DNA of 9,115 nt from an uncultured Erysipelotrichales bacterium (GCA_910586805.1 CAJUJC010000028.1:10614-19728), one strand, 5' to 3'. Shown: positions 1 to 7,279, counted from the stretch's first letter. Notes: generated from the sequence alone by a model not told the origin. Numbers and translations are program-made.

Positions 1-65
1 GAATATCACATTACAATTAATAAAAATCATTTTAATTATTCACGTTTTGTATCTCATATGTATTA

Positions 66-84
66 TTTACTTAAGAGAAGTAAA
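66..84. repeat. Short inverted repeat in AT-rich intergenic DNA
   Basis: TTTACTT and AAGTAAA form a perfect 7-bp stem around a 5-nt loop, downstream of the broken DegV gene. No T-tract follows on either strand, so it is not a convincing intrinsic terminator. A second weak stem lies at 96-111 (ATTATC/GATAAT, 4-nt loop), with five T residues on the minus strand only after a 5-nt gap. The stretch 1-117 otherwise shows stops in all three minus-strand frames and no recognisable gene. Such stems arise easily by chance in DNA this AT-rich. Confidence 0.25.
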
Positions 85-117
85 CAAAAACATTTATTAT
101 CATCTGATAATCATATC

Positions 118-819
118 TTATATAATAAAACAAAAGAAGAATTTCCTAAAACATATAATTTGTTCAACTATCTTTTGTTTAGATTTTTTTCGTCCGCGTG
201 TTAATCCGTTATTAAATATTTCTCCTTCTTTAAGCAAGATCAAAGGTTTAATTCCCAAAGCTCCAGCCGCAATTCCTGATAATTTTCCAACTCTTCCACC
301 ATGAACTAAATAATCCATACCACCAATAGTAAAGAAGATCCTTCCAGTGATTTTAATTTTGTTAATATATGCAACCGTCTCCTCAAAGGTTGCACCCGTC
401 TGATTGTATGCAACCGCTTCTTCTACTAACATTCCTTGTAATACCGTATTAACGGTAGCATCGATAACTTCAATTTTCACATCAGGAAATTCATCAGTAA
501 GCATATTTTTAGCATTCATTGCTGAATTATATGATCCCGAAAATTTTGTTGTAATACAAATACAAATAATATCAATACCATCTTTAGCCAAAGGTCCAAA
601 AACATCTAAATAATCTTGAATCGACGGCATTGACGTTTTAGGAAATACTTTGGGGTTATCAATCATAAATTGATAGAAATCACGGATACCCAATTCAACA
701 ATTTCCTTTTGATGATTAATCCCATCTGTTGATACATAAAAAGGTACTACTGACACATCAAGCTCTTGTGCACGTTCGGTTGACAGATCGCAAGATCAAT
801 CTGTTATAATCTTATACAT
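118..819 (-). pseudogene. DegV-family fatty-acid-binding protein, broken (in-frame TGA, C-terminus missing)
   Basis: DegV/FakB-type proteins bind a fatty acid; in Firmicutes they present it to a fatty acid kinase. Translation from ATG at 819 gives MYKIITD, a TGA at 798-796, then SCDLSTERAQELDVSVVPFY. The TGA sits where the family has the first Ser of its N-terminal DSS/DST motif. The frame then stays open to TAA at 120-118. Family hallmarks are present: TSMPS, TTKFSGSYNSA, a VIDATVNTVLQG segment, and MDYLVHGGRVGKLSG followed by LGIKPLILLKEGEI. An SD-like AGAGG (831-827) lies 7 nt before the ATG. The reading frame has 232 sense codons, against about 280-290 usual for the family; after KQKIVEQ it becomes a Phe-rich tail unlike DegV, and no other frame restores the C-terminal lobe. 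A restart at GTG 756 would omit the first beta strand and the ligand motif. Two separate lesions favour a pseudogene. Family assignment is near certain; loss of function is an inference. Confidence 0.8.
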
Positions 820-847
820 TCTTTTTCCTCTTCTCTATAATACTATA

Positions 848-853
848 ATTATA
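848..853 (-). promoter_or_regulatory. Possible -10 box ahead of the DegV-like gene
   Basis: The 52-nt gap between the HEAT-like gene and the DegV-like ATG contains a perfect TATAAT (853-848), which would start transcription near 841, about 20 nt before the ATG and upstream of the SD-like AGAGG. No good -35 hexamer is found 16-18 nt upstream and no TGn extension precedes the box. In such AT-rich DNA it may be coincidence, with the gene simply read through from the HEAT-like gene. Confidence 0.25.
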
Positions 854-871
854 ACCCCTAATTATTAACTT

Positions 872-1591
872 TTAATAAACTACTTTACTTTTTCTTTTAT
901 TGATCAGCGATAAACTCCGTTCTATTTCAGCTTGGACAACTGGATTTTGAAAATCCAGCTGTTTTAAAAAAGCCTCACTTTGATTAAACGCCGATAAACA
1001 AATGGTCAATTTCCATTTCATCAATTCATTATCATGATAACGTTCAAATGATTGAATAACTGTTTGATAATTTTTAGCAGTTGCCAATTTTTGATGATAA
1101 AAAACCATCCAGCCAATTGCATCAATTGCTTCTGCAACCACTTTATCTTCAGGATAATTAATGATTTCTAAAATCGTAGAAAAATAATCAGGATTCATTT
1201 TAGCCATAGTTCTAGCAATAATATCCCGTGGCAAAGGATAGCTTTTTTTCTTTGATACCTTTTCAGGAATCGTCCGATGTTGATTACCTCTAATTGTCCC
1301 CACATAAGGAATCATTCTTTTTATTGTCAACTCATTTCCGGTAGTCAAAATATCGCATATTTCTAATTTAGTATATAAGGCTTTTTCTTTAACCAACATT
1401 CTAAGTAAGATTTCATCAAGTTCATTAATGTCAACAAAGCTTCTAAGAATATATAACGCTGCAGTACGATTTACGGCTGTTTTATCTTTTAATAGTTCTA
1501 ATAACTCCTCTTTTGAATATAAAAAGTAGGGTTCGGCTTCTGTATTTGTTAAAAAGCCACGTTTTCTAAGTGTTTCAGTATCTGTTTTCAT
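872..1591 (-). CDS. HEAT-like helical-repeat protein of unknown role
   Basis: A 239-residue protein with no signal peptide or membrane segment, so probably cytoplasmic. It reads as a series of amphipathic helix pairs resembling HEAT/PBS-lyase-like repeats: around 39-52 (NRTAALYILRSF), 55-85 (LDEILLRML, LEICDILTTGN), 119-147 (LPRDIIARTMAKMNP then FSTILEIINY), 149-166 (VVAEAIDAIGWMVF) and 174-210. Such repeats usually serve as protein-binding scaffolds. I see no catalytic motif and cannot name a function. The residues around 101-121 are rich in basic residues (RGNQHRT, SKKKSYPLPRD) and probably form a loop between repeats. The start at ATG 1591 is chosen because the next in-frame Met lies well inside the repeats. 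No SD precedes it, but a near-perfect promoter ends 6 nt upstream. It lies between the phoR terminator and the DegV-like gene and appears to be transcribed independently of the pst operon. Confidence 0.75.
   Translation of the reverse strand: MKTDTETLRKRGFLTNTEAEPYFLYSKEELLELLKDKTAVNRTAALYILRSFVDINELDEILLRMLVKEKALYTKLEICDILTTGNELTIKRMIPYVGTIRGNQHRTIPEKVSKKKSYPLPRDIIARTMAKMNPDYFSTILEIINYPEDKVVAEAIDAIGWMVFYHQKLATAKNYQTVIQSFERYHDNELMKWKLTICLSAFNQSEAFLKQLDFQNPVVQAEIERSLSLINKRKSKVVY
940..958. repeat. Perfect 9-bp inverted repeat inside the HEAT-like gene
   Basis: CTGGATTTT and AAAATCCAG are perfect complements around a single central base. Beyond one A/C mismatch, ACA and TGT on either side can add three more pairs. 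In RNA a 7-bp stem with a 5-nt loop is the realistic form. It encodes the segment around residues 211-218 (QLDFQNPV), near the 3' end of the gene. It is not followed by a T-tract in the direction of transcription, so it does not look like a terminator. Confidence 0.4.
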
Positions 1592-1597
1592 AGTCTT

Positions 1598-1606
1598 ATT
1601 ATACCA
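1598..1606 (-). promoter_or_regulatory. Extended -10 promoter of the HEAT-like gene, predicted leaderless
   Basis: TGG immediately followed by TATAAT (1606-1598) is a consensus extended -10 (TGnTATAAT). Six bases, AAGACT, separate it from the ATG, so the usual start seven bases downstream of the box is the A of the ATG at 1591. The -35 region is weak (a T-rich stretch near 1621-1626 at about 17-bp spacing), which an extended -10 can compensate for. No SD sequence lies between the box and the ATG. Confidence 0.65.
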
Positions 1607-1650
1607 AAAATTAATTCGCTTAAAAAGTTTATTACTACTTCAATCTACAA

Positions 1651-1680
1651 ATAAAAAGCCACAGTTATCAAACTGTGACT
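1651..1680 (-). terminator. Intrinsic terminator of the pst-pho operon
   Basis: On the minus strand AGTCACAGTT, loop TGAT and AACTGTGGCT form a 10-bp stem with one G-T pair, followed by TTTTTAT. The first two stem bases are the A and G of the phoR TAG stop codon, so there is no gap between stop and stem. It separates the phosphate operon from the downstream HEAT-like gene, which has its own promoter. Confidence 0.9.
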
Positions 1681-3370
1681 AAATAACTTCTTCTTCCATT
1701 GGTAAAGTTACTTTAAATGTTGTTCCTTCATGTAATTTACTTGTTAATGTAATATTTCCTTGATAATATTGAACGATATGTTTGACAATCGCTAATCCTA
1801 GACCAGTTCCCCCTGTTTCTTTATCACGACCTTGATCACACCTAAAGAAACGTTCAAATACTCGTCCTTGATCAATTTTTGAAATTCCTCGTCCAGTATC
1901 ACTAACTTCAATGATAATATTACGACCAAATTGGTATGACTTAATTATAATTTTACCACCATCAACATTATACTTAATTGCATTAGTAATCAAATTACTT
2001 AATAACTGATGCATATGCTGATGATTTGATGTATATGTAATATCTTCTAATTCTTTATCTACTTGTAAATGTTTCTTATCAATCTCTACTTGCATCGTAT
2101 CAATTATCTCATCTACTAGTGGTGTTAAATGAACTGGATGCTTGATTACATCAACATCTTTATTTTCTAATCTCGATATCATTAAAATATCATTAATTAA
2201 AGTAGACATATTATTCACTTCATCATGAATTTTATCCAATGCTTTTTTTGAAGCATCTTTATCATTGATAACTCCCGTTTCTAATAATTCACTATATCCA
2301 CGAATCGAAGTCATTGGTGTTTTCAACTCATGAGAAACATTAGAGAAAAATTCCTGACGCATCTTCATAGCATTATGCTGCCTAGTAATATTTACAAACA
2401 GCAAAGTTACCCCATAATCAACCTTAGCGACATAACAGTTATAGAATTCTTTTTCCTTTTCAACTTCAACTACCTGTTGTTCATCACTTAAATGGTCAAG
2501 TGCATTAATAATTTTAAAGTCAAAAATAAAGTCTTTGATTGAACAATTTAACTTGATTGTATGACCATATAATTTTTGAGCTTTACGATTAACCATTAAA
2601 ACTGTTAAATCACTATCTAATAAGACAAAGCCCTCTTTCATTTGATCAAGAATCCCATTGATTTTTATTTGTTCACTTTTAAGCTTTTTCATAGTATCAT
2701 GAATTGTTTTAGCCTGTTCTTCCAATTTTGAAGCAATGATATTAAACTCATCATATTTATAACTATCAAATTCTAGTTCACGATAATCCTTCATTTTTGT
2801 AACCTGTGTCGTAATATCCTGAATTGGTGCTGTCAATGTATTAGCAAATCGTTTCGATAAGAATAAAGCAATGACTAACGACATTATCGCGCCTACCCCT
2901 AGCGGTCTAACCAAAGTTGGAAGATTATCAAAAATACCATTATATGGTAAAGCCAGACGAACTATATATCCTTTATTAAATACTGCCACATAGAGCATAT
3001 TTCTTTTAACAGTACTTGAGTAACGGGTTGCATAACCAACCCCTTCACTTAGAGCCTGTTTAACTTCTTCACGACCTTTATGATTTTCATCAATTTCTTC
3101 ACTACCACTATCTGCTAATACTTCACCATTAGTATCAATGACAGTTAATCTAGTTTGATCATTGTAAGCAAGTGGATTCAATGCATCTACTTGTGCTTTT
3201 AAATCGTGTGATTCATCTAATTGATAATCAACCAACTTAACCGCGTAAAGCATATCATGTTTAGTATTTTCCAACATTTGACTTGATAAAATAACCATTG
3301 AAACACTGCTTGATAAAACTAGAGTGACTAATAAAACTGTGAGAAAATAGCGAAAAATAGTTTTATTCAC
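1679..3370 (-). CDS. phoR: Phosphate-sensing membrane histidine kinase PhoR
   Basis: Sensor kinase of the phosphate two-component system, expected to phosphorylate PhoP. From the GTG start (563 residues): TM1 at about 6-31; an extracytoplasmic domain at about 32-152 with a PAS/CACHE-like LTVIDTNGEVLADS; TM2 at about 153-172; HAMP at about 173-225; cytoplasmic PAS from about 236 (MKEGFVLLDSDLTVLMVN); H-box FFSNVSHELKTP with phospho-acceptor His347; ATP-binding N-box NLITNAIKYN with Asn463; G1 DTGRG at 491-495; F-box FERFFR; and G2 GGTGLGL at 520-526. All catalytic motifs are intact. Upstream in-frame ATGs (3442, 3388, 3376) are possible, but AGGAAGG sits 8 nt before GTG 3370, and the resulting MNKTIFRYF start fits this kinase type. 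The gene overlaps the phoP stop by 8 nt (GTGAATAA), suggesting translational coupling. The TAG stop runs straight into the operon terminator. The name rests on domain layout and operon context. Confidence 0.93.
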   Translation of the reverse strand: MNKTIFRYFLTVLLVTLVLSSSVSMVILSSQMLENTKHDMLYAVKLVDYQLDESHDLKAQVDALNPLAYNDQTRLTVIDTNGEVLADSGSEEIDENHKGREEVKQALSEGVGYATRYSSTVKRNMLYVAVFNKGYIVRLALPYNGIFDNLPTLVRPLGVGAIMSLVIALFLSKRFANTLTAPIQDITTQVTKMKDYRELEFDSYKYDEFNIIASKLEEQAKTIHDTMKKLKSEQIKINGILDQMKEGFVLLDSDLTVLMVNRKAQKLYGHTIKLNCSIKDFIFDFKIINALDHLSDEQQVVEVEKEKEFYNCYVAKVDYGVTLLFVNITRQHNAMKMRQEFFSNVSHELKTPMTSIRGYSELLETGVINDKDASKKALDKIHDEVNNMSTLINDILMISRLENKDVDVIKHPVHLTPLVDEIIDTMQVEIDKKHLQVDKELEDITYTSNHQHMHQLLSNLITNAIKYNVDGGKIIIKSYQFGRNIIIEVSDTGRGISKIDQGRVFERFFRCDQGRDKETGGTGLGLAIVKHIVQYYQGNITLTSKLHEGTTFKVTLPMEEEVI

Positions 3371-4046
3371 TACCATCACCTTCCTCATAAAAACGATATC
3401 CAACACTACGTATCGTCTTAATATACTTATGGCCATCATCATTTAATTTACTTCGTAAAGCACGAATATGAACATCTAAAGCACGAGATTCACCAATAAA
3501 ATCATATCCCCAAATTTCGTTTAATAATTCTTCACGTTCAACTACACGATGTTTATTATCCATTAAATAGACCAATAATTGATACTCTTTATTAGTTAAT
3601 TCTAATTTCTGATCATCTAATTTTACTAAACGTGTTTGCTTGTCAACAGTAAGATGTTTAGTTCTAATAATATCGCTAGTAACATGGTGTCTTAATAATG
3701 AGCGAACGCGAGCTTGCAATTCAAGAATCCCAAACGGTTTAGTCATATAGTCATCAGAACCGCTATCTAAACCATTAACCTTATCTATCTCACGATCTTT
3801 AGCACTTAAAATTAAGATAGGTAATTCACTATCAGTTTCACGAATTTCCTTGATTGCATCAATTCCGCTCATTTTTGGTAACATTAAATCAAAAATAGCT
3901 AATGATGGTGCTTTTTTATCAATTTCTGCCAGTGCATCGATAGCATTATCAAATTGAACAACTTCATAACCATTGCTTACTAATGCTAAATTAATTATCT
4001 CGCGGATATTTTCATCATCTTCAACTACAAATATACGTTCACCCAT
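3363..4046 (-). CDS. phoP: Phosphate response regulator PhoP (OmpR family)
   Basis: A 227-residue DNA-binding response regulator, the cognate partner of the downstream kinase. The receiver domain spans about 4-118, with acidic pocket E9-D10-D11, phospho-acceptor Asp53 in IFDLMLPKMSG, the conserved LSA at about 79-81 and Lys in DDYMTKPFG. The C-terminal winged helix (about 130-222) shows LTNKEYQLLVYLM, a recognition-helix region SRALDVHIRALRSKL and the wing KTIRSVGYRF, typical of OmpR/PhoB-type regulators. The start ATG 4046 follows AAGGGGG by 8 nt, and the gap to the phoU stop is 12 nt. The expected role is activation of phosphate-starvation genes by binding direct repeats such as those ahead of pstS, making the operon autoregulated. 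The PhoP name comes from operon context; sequence alone says OmpR family. Confidence 0.93.
   Translation of the reverse strand: MGERIFVVEDDENIREIINLALVSNGYEVVQFDNAIDALAEIDKKAPSLAIFDLMLPKMSGIDAIKEIRETDSELPILILSAKDREIDKVNGLDSGSDDYMTKPFGILELQARVRSLLRHHVTSDIIRTKHLTVDKQTRLVKLDDQKLELTNKEYQLLVYLMDNKHRVVEREELLNEIWGYDFIGESRALDVHIRALRSKLNDDGHKYIKTIRSVGYRFYEEGDGSE
3379..3385 (-). promoter_or_regulatory. Ribosome binding site deciding the phoR start
   Basis: AGGAAGG (3385-3379) lies inside the end of phoP, 8 nt before GTG 3370 and only 2 nt before ATG 3376. The spacing favours GTG 3370. The longer frame from ATG 3442 would place about 24 extra residues, including charged ones, ahead of TM1. Confidence 0.6.
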
Positions 4047-4058
4047 GTTCAGTCCCCC

Positions 4059-4718
4059 TTAGATCAAACGATAATTATCAACTGTTCCAGTTTGGTTAAA
4101 CTCAACCCATTCACAAATATTTACAGCATGATCACCAATTCTTTCGAAATATTTAGCAATCATTAGGAAGTTAATCGCTAAATCGATCGTTTCCTTTGAC
4201 TCATTTACTATTTGTATTAATTCTACCTTAACTTCTTCAAATAGTCCATCCATATCATCTTCCAATTTTTTTACTTCTGAAGCTTTTTTTAAATCATGCT
4301 GATGAAAAGCTTCAATTGATTGTTTAACCATATTTTTAGCAAGATGAGCCATATTAGGTATATGTTCAACCATTTTATAAGGGCAGGTTACATCTGTATC
4401 TAATAAAATTTCTGCAATATCTGCTCCTTGGTCACCAATTCTTTCTAAATCTGTAACGACTTTTAAAGCTGTAGACACATTTCTTAAATCACTAGCTACA
4501 GGCTGTTGTTTTAAAATTAACGATAGACAACGAGCTTCTATCGTTCTTTCCATATCATTAATCACTTTGTCTCCAGCTAAAATATCACGGCATAATTCAC
4601 GATCTCCTGATTTAAATGCCACAATACAGTTTTCAATTGCTAAAATAACTAGATGACACATCTTATCAAGATCTACGTGTAATTTGTTTAAATCATTTTC
4701 AAAATTTGTTCTTAACAT
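4059..4718 (-). CDS. phoU: Phosphate signalling regulator PhoU
   Basis: A 219-residue cytoplasmic all-helical protein of normal PhoU length, linking the Pst transporter to the sensor kinase and restraining uptake and signalling when phosphate is plentiful. Two tandem PhoU repeats are visible: one ends with the metal-binding-type motif DLERIGDQGADIAE (90-103), the other with YFERIGDHAVNICEW (190-204). The N-terminal FENDLNKLHVDLDKM and the conserved ILAGDKVINDMERTIE helix are also typical. ATG 4718 is preceded by TAGGAG, in which the pstB stop codon forms part of the SD sequence, implying termination-reinitiation coupling to pstB. It sits between transporter and two-component genes, as expected. 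Confidence 0.97.
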   Translation of the reverse strand: MLRTNFENDLNKLHVDLDKMCHLVILAIENCIVAFKSGDRELCRDILAGDKVINDMERTIEARCLSLILKQQPVASDLRNVSTALKVVTDLERIGDQGADIAEILLDTDVTCPYKMVEHIPNMAHLAKNMVKQSIEAFHQHDLKKASEVKKLEDDMDGLFEEVKVELIQIVNESKETIDLAINFLMIAKYFERIGDHAVNICEWVEFNQTGTVDNYRLI

Positions 4719-4727
4719 TTTTTTCTC

Positions 4728-5483
4728 CTATCCAAATCTTCCAGTAATATAATCTTCAGTACGTTTATCTTTAGGCATTGCAAAAACATCCTTAGTTTTT
4801 CCATATTCAACCATCTCACCTACTAAGAAAAACGCAGTATAATCAGCGATACGACTCGCTTGCTGCATATTATGTGTAACAATTGCAATCGTATACTTTT
4901 CTTTAAGTTCCATTAACAATTCTTCAATTTTTAATGTTGAAATTGGATCCAATGCACTTGTTGGTTCATCTAATAAGATCACATCAGGTTCTACTGCTAA
5001 AGCACGAGCAATGCACAAACGTTGCTGTTGTCCTCCAGATAATCCTAAAGCACTGCTGTGCAAACGATCTTTTACCTCTTCATATAAAGCAGCTGCCTCT
5101 AATGAATCTTTAACAATCTTATCTAACTGTTTTTTATTTTTGATTCCATGAATTCTTGGTCCATATGCGATATTATCATAAATACTCATCGGAAACGGAT
5201 TTGGCTGTTGGAAAACCATTCCAACTTTTTTCCTCAAAACCGTTGTATCAACACGACTATCATAAATATCTTCACCATCAAGAACCACACTACCAGTTAT
5301 CTTAATATCTTTAACATAATCATTCATGCGATTTAATGTCTTTAAAAATGTTGATTTACCACAACCGGAAGGCCCGATAAAAGCCGTAATTTTATTTGTT
5401 TTAATATCTAGACTAACATTTTTTAAAGCATGCTTTTCACCATAATACAGATCTAGATTTTTTGCTTCAATTTTATTTTCCAT
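4728..5483 (-). CDS. pstB: Phosphate ABC transporter ATP-binding protein PstB
   Basis: The 251-residue ATPase that powers phosphate import from the cytoplasmic face of PstCA. All nucleotide-binding elements are intact: Walker A GPSGCGKST (37-45), Q-loop FQQPNPFPMS around Gln92, signature LSGGQ (148-152), Walker B VILLDEP with catalytic Glu173, D-loop SALD (176-179) and H-loop His204. FQQPNPFPMSIYDN and the C-terminal TEDYITGRFG are characteristic of PstB rather than other ABC importers. ATG 5483 is separated from the pstA TAG by one base; the GGGTGG ribosome binding site lies within the last pstA codons. The length is normal for the family. Confidence 0.98.
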   Translation of the reverse strand: MENKIEAKNLDLYYGEKHALKNVSLDIKTNKITAFIGPSGCGKSTFLKTLNRMNDYVKDIKITGSVVLDGEDIYDSRVDTTVLRKKVGMVFQQPNPFPMSIYDNIAYGPRIHGIKNKKQLDKIVKDSLEAAALYEEVKDRLHSSALGLSGGQQQRLCIARALAVEPDVILLDEPTSALDPISTLKIEELLMELKEKYTIAIVTHNMQQASRIADYTAFFLVGEMVEYGKTKDVFAMPKDKRTEDYITGRFG

Positions 5484-5484
5484 T

Positions 5485-6345
5485 CTAATCCACCCTATTT
5501 ACATCAAATTTATTTGTAATCAGTTTTGCTAACATATTTAATCCTAAAACAATAACAATTAAAACTAAGGCAATCACAAAGGCCGATTCATAATTAGCTT
5601 TAGCCATCTCCAAATATAATTGAATCGTTAGTGTTGCACCTGAACTTGATAAATGTGTAAAGATATTTTTTGGCAAAACACTTACTGAACCAGCTGTAAA
5701 CAATAACGCCGCTGATTCTGCAACAATTCTACCCATTCCTAAGATCACACCCGTTAAAATTCCTGGCATAGCACTTGGCAATAACACAGTTCTAATCATA
5801 TACCATTTAGTAGCTCCAATACCCAATGCAGCTTCACGATAACTTTTTGGTACCCCTTCTAAAGCTACCTGAGTATTTCTTGTAATAATTGGTAAGATCA
5901 TAATTGCAAGTGTGAAAGAACCCGTTAATATTGAGAATTTAAATCCTAATAAATTTCCAAAAAATAACATCCCAAATAAACCATATATAATCGAAGGAAT
6001 TCCCGCTAATACTTCAGTTGTAAAAGAAATAATATTAACAAATTTCTTATTTTTTGCATACTCATTTAAATAGATTGCTCCCCCAATCCCAATTGGGCAG
6101 GCAATTAATAAAGTAATTACAATAATATATAATGTGTTAATAATATTTGGTAGTATCCCTACCGTACCTTTTAAAATACTAGTAGTATTAATTAAATATG
6201 AGAAATTAAAGTATGGTAATCCACGATATAAAATATATCCAATACATACAACCAAGATCAGCACTGACAAGGCACTAGAAAGCTGTATCAAAAAATTTAA
6301 TATTTTATCGCTGCTGCGATGTCTTCTTTCAAAGATACTATTCAT
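5485..6345 (-). CDS. pstA: Phosphate ABC transporter permease PstA
   Basis: A 286-residue integral membrane subunit that pairs with PstC to form the phosphate channel. Hydrophobic segments lie at about 18-40, 68-92, 112-134, 138-156, 192-218 and 253-275. The cytoplasmic coupling loop that docks on PstB shows the EAA motif, REAALGIGATKWYMIRTVLLP (170-190, Gly177), followed by GILTGVILGMGRIVAESAAL, which is typical of Pst permeases. The first eight bases, ATGAATAG, overlap the end of pstC, and AGGAG lies inside the last pstC codons, so the two permeases are probably made in a coupled 1:1 ratio. Confidence 0.97.
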   Translation of the reverse strand: MNSIFERRHRSSDKILNFLIQLSSALSVLILVVCIGYILYRGLPYFNFSYLINTTSILKGTVGILPNIINTLYIIVITLLIACPIGIGGAIYLNEYAKNKKFVNIISFTTEVLAGIPSIIYGLFGMLFFGNLLGFKFSILTGSFTLAIMILPIITRNTQVALEGVPKSYREAALGIGATKWYMIRTVLLPSAMPGILTGVILGMGRIVAESAALLFTAGSVSVLPKNIFTHLSSSGATLTIQLYLEMAKANYESAFVIALVLIVIVLGLNMLAKLITNKFDVNRVD

Positions 6346-7270
6346 GCTGATCTCCTCTCTTAATAATAAATGTTAGGATCAAGTTAATAATTATGATGAA
6401 AACAAATAGTACTAATCCAATCGTAAATAAAACTTGACGGTGTGTCCCTGAGGCATATCCCATTTCAGAAACAATTCCCGTAGTTAAAAAACGAACTGAA
6501 TTGAATGGTAAAGGCAGATTAACTGAGTTTCCTGCTACTAATAAAATTGCCATTGCTTCCCCAATTGCACGCCCTACTCCTAATACAATTGCTGAAACTA
6601 TCCCTGATTTAGCACTAGGCAAAACAACTTTAAAAATTGTTTGCATTTGACTTGCCCCTAAAGCCAATGAACTTTTACGATAATCATCTGGAACTGCCTT
6701 TAAAGCTGTTTCAGTAATATTGATCAAAGTTGGTAAAATCATAATCGCAAGAACTAAAATTGCTGAAATCAGATTTGCCCCACCAGTAAACTGATGAGTC
6801 TTTGATCCTGCAAAAATTAATAATTCTAACCTATACATAAACGGACAAATAATTAAAATTCCTAGTAATCCATATACCACTGAAGGAATTCCGGCAAGTA
6901 ATTCGATTGCAGATTTAACAATTTTACGCACTTTCGGATTTGCCAATTCAGCTAAATTGATAGCTGTAAACAATCCGATTGGTACCCCAATACAAATAGC
7001 TAAAAAAACACCAATAATTGAGGTAAGTATAATTAAAAGGATTCCAAATTGAGGATCAGCAGCGGTTGGCGCCCAAACAGTTCCAAAAAGAATATCTAGT
7101 ATTCCCACTTTGAAAATAGCTGGTGTACCAGAAATAATCATATAACCTGTAATAGAGACAACAGCAATGATAGACATAACAGCACAGCCACGAAAAATTA
7201 TCGCGGCTGTTTTCTCTACCAAAGATTTTGTTTTTCTATTACTTATAATAGATAACATATCTTTTTCCAT
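6338..7270 (-). CDS. pstC: Phosphate ABC transporter permease PstC
   Basis: A 310-residue integral membrane partner of PstA. TM1 (about 26-47) precedes an external loop with VWAPTAADPQFG, and further hydrophobic segments lie at about 77-107, 122-143, 165-183, 222-246 and 278-303. The EAA-type coupling loop is DYRKSSLALGASQMQTIFKV (Gly205), and the following GVGRAIGEAMAILLVAGN is a strong Pst permease signature. ATG 7270 follows TAGGAG by 7 nt; the TAG is the pstS stop, so the ribosome binding site and stop codon are merged. A second Met four codons in is possible but less well placed. Confidence 0.97.
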   Translation of the reverse strand: MEKDMLSIISNRKTKSLVEKTAAIIFRGCAVMSIIAVVSITGYMIISGTPAIFKVGILDILFGTVWAPTAADPQFGILLIILTSIIGVFLAICIGVPIGLFTAINLAELANPKVRKIVKSAIELLAGIPSVVYGLLGILIICPFMYRLELLIFAGSKTHQFTGGANLISAILVLAIMILPTLINITETALKAVPDDYRKSSLALGASQMQTIFKVVLPSAKSGIVSAIVLGVGRAIGEAMAILLVAGNSVNLPLPFNSVRFLTTGIVSEMGYASGTHRQVLFTIGLVLFVFIIIINLILTFIIKRGDQHE

Positions 7271-7279
7271 AATTAACTC

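Noticed and set aside
96..111. Stem ATTATC/GATAAT as terminator of the DegV-like gene
   Set aside because: The stem is only 6 bp and nearly all A/T, and the T-run begins five bases after it, so it would be a poor intrinsic terminator.
47..304. Plus-strand 85-residue frame
   Set aside because: It is low-complexity in its first half, and its second half is antisense to the well-conserved DegV C-terminal motifs. It has no SD and no recognisable domain.
404..613. Plus-strand 69-residue frame
   Set aside because: It lies wholly opposite the DegV-like reading frame and has the composition of an antisense shadow.
796..798. TGA read as Trp, as in Mollicutes
   Set aside because: The Trp codons I checked in the intact genes are TGG, none of those genes contains an in-frame TGA, and Trp would not fit this position in the DegV motif.
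758..819. TGA in the DegV-like gene as a selenocysteine codon
   Set aside because: The residue replaced is a Ser, not a Cys, in the family motif. I see no convincing SECIS-like hairpin with a suitable loop just downstream, and the gene is also truncated at the other end.
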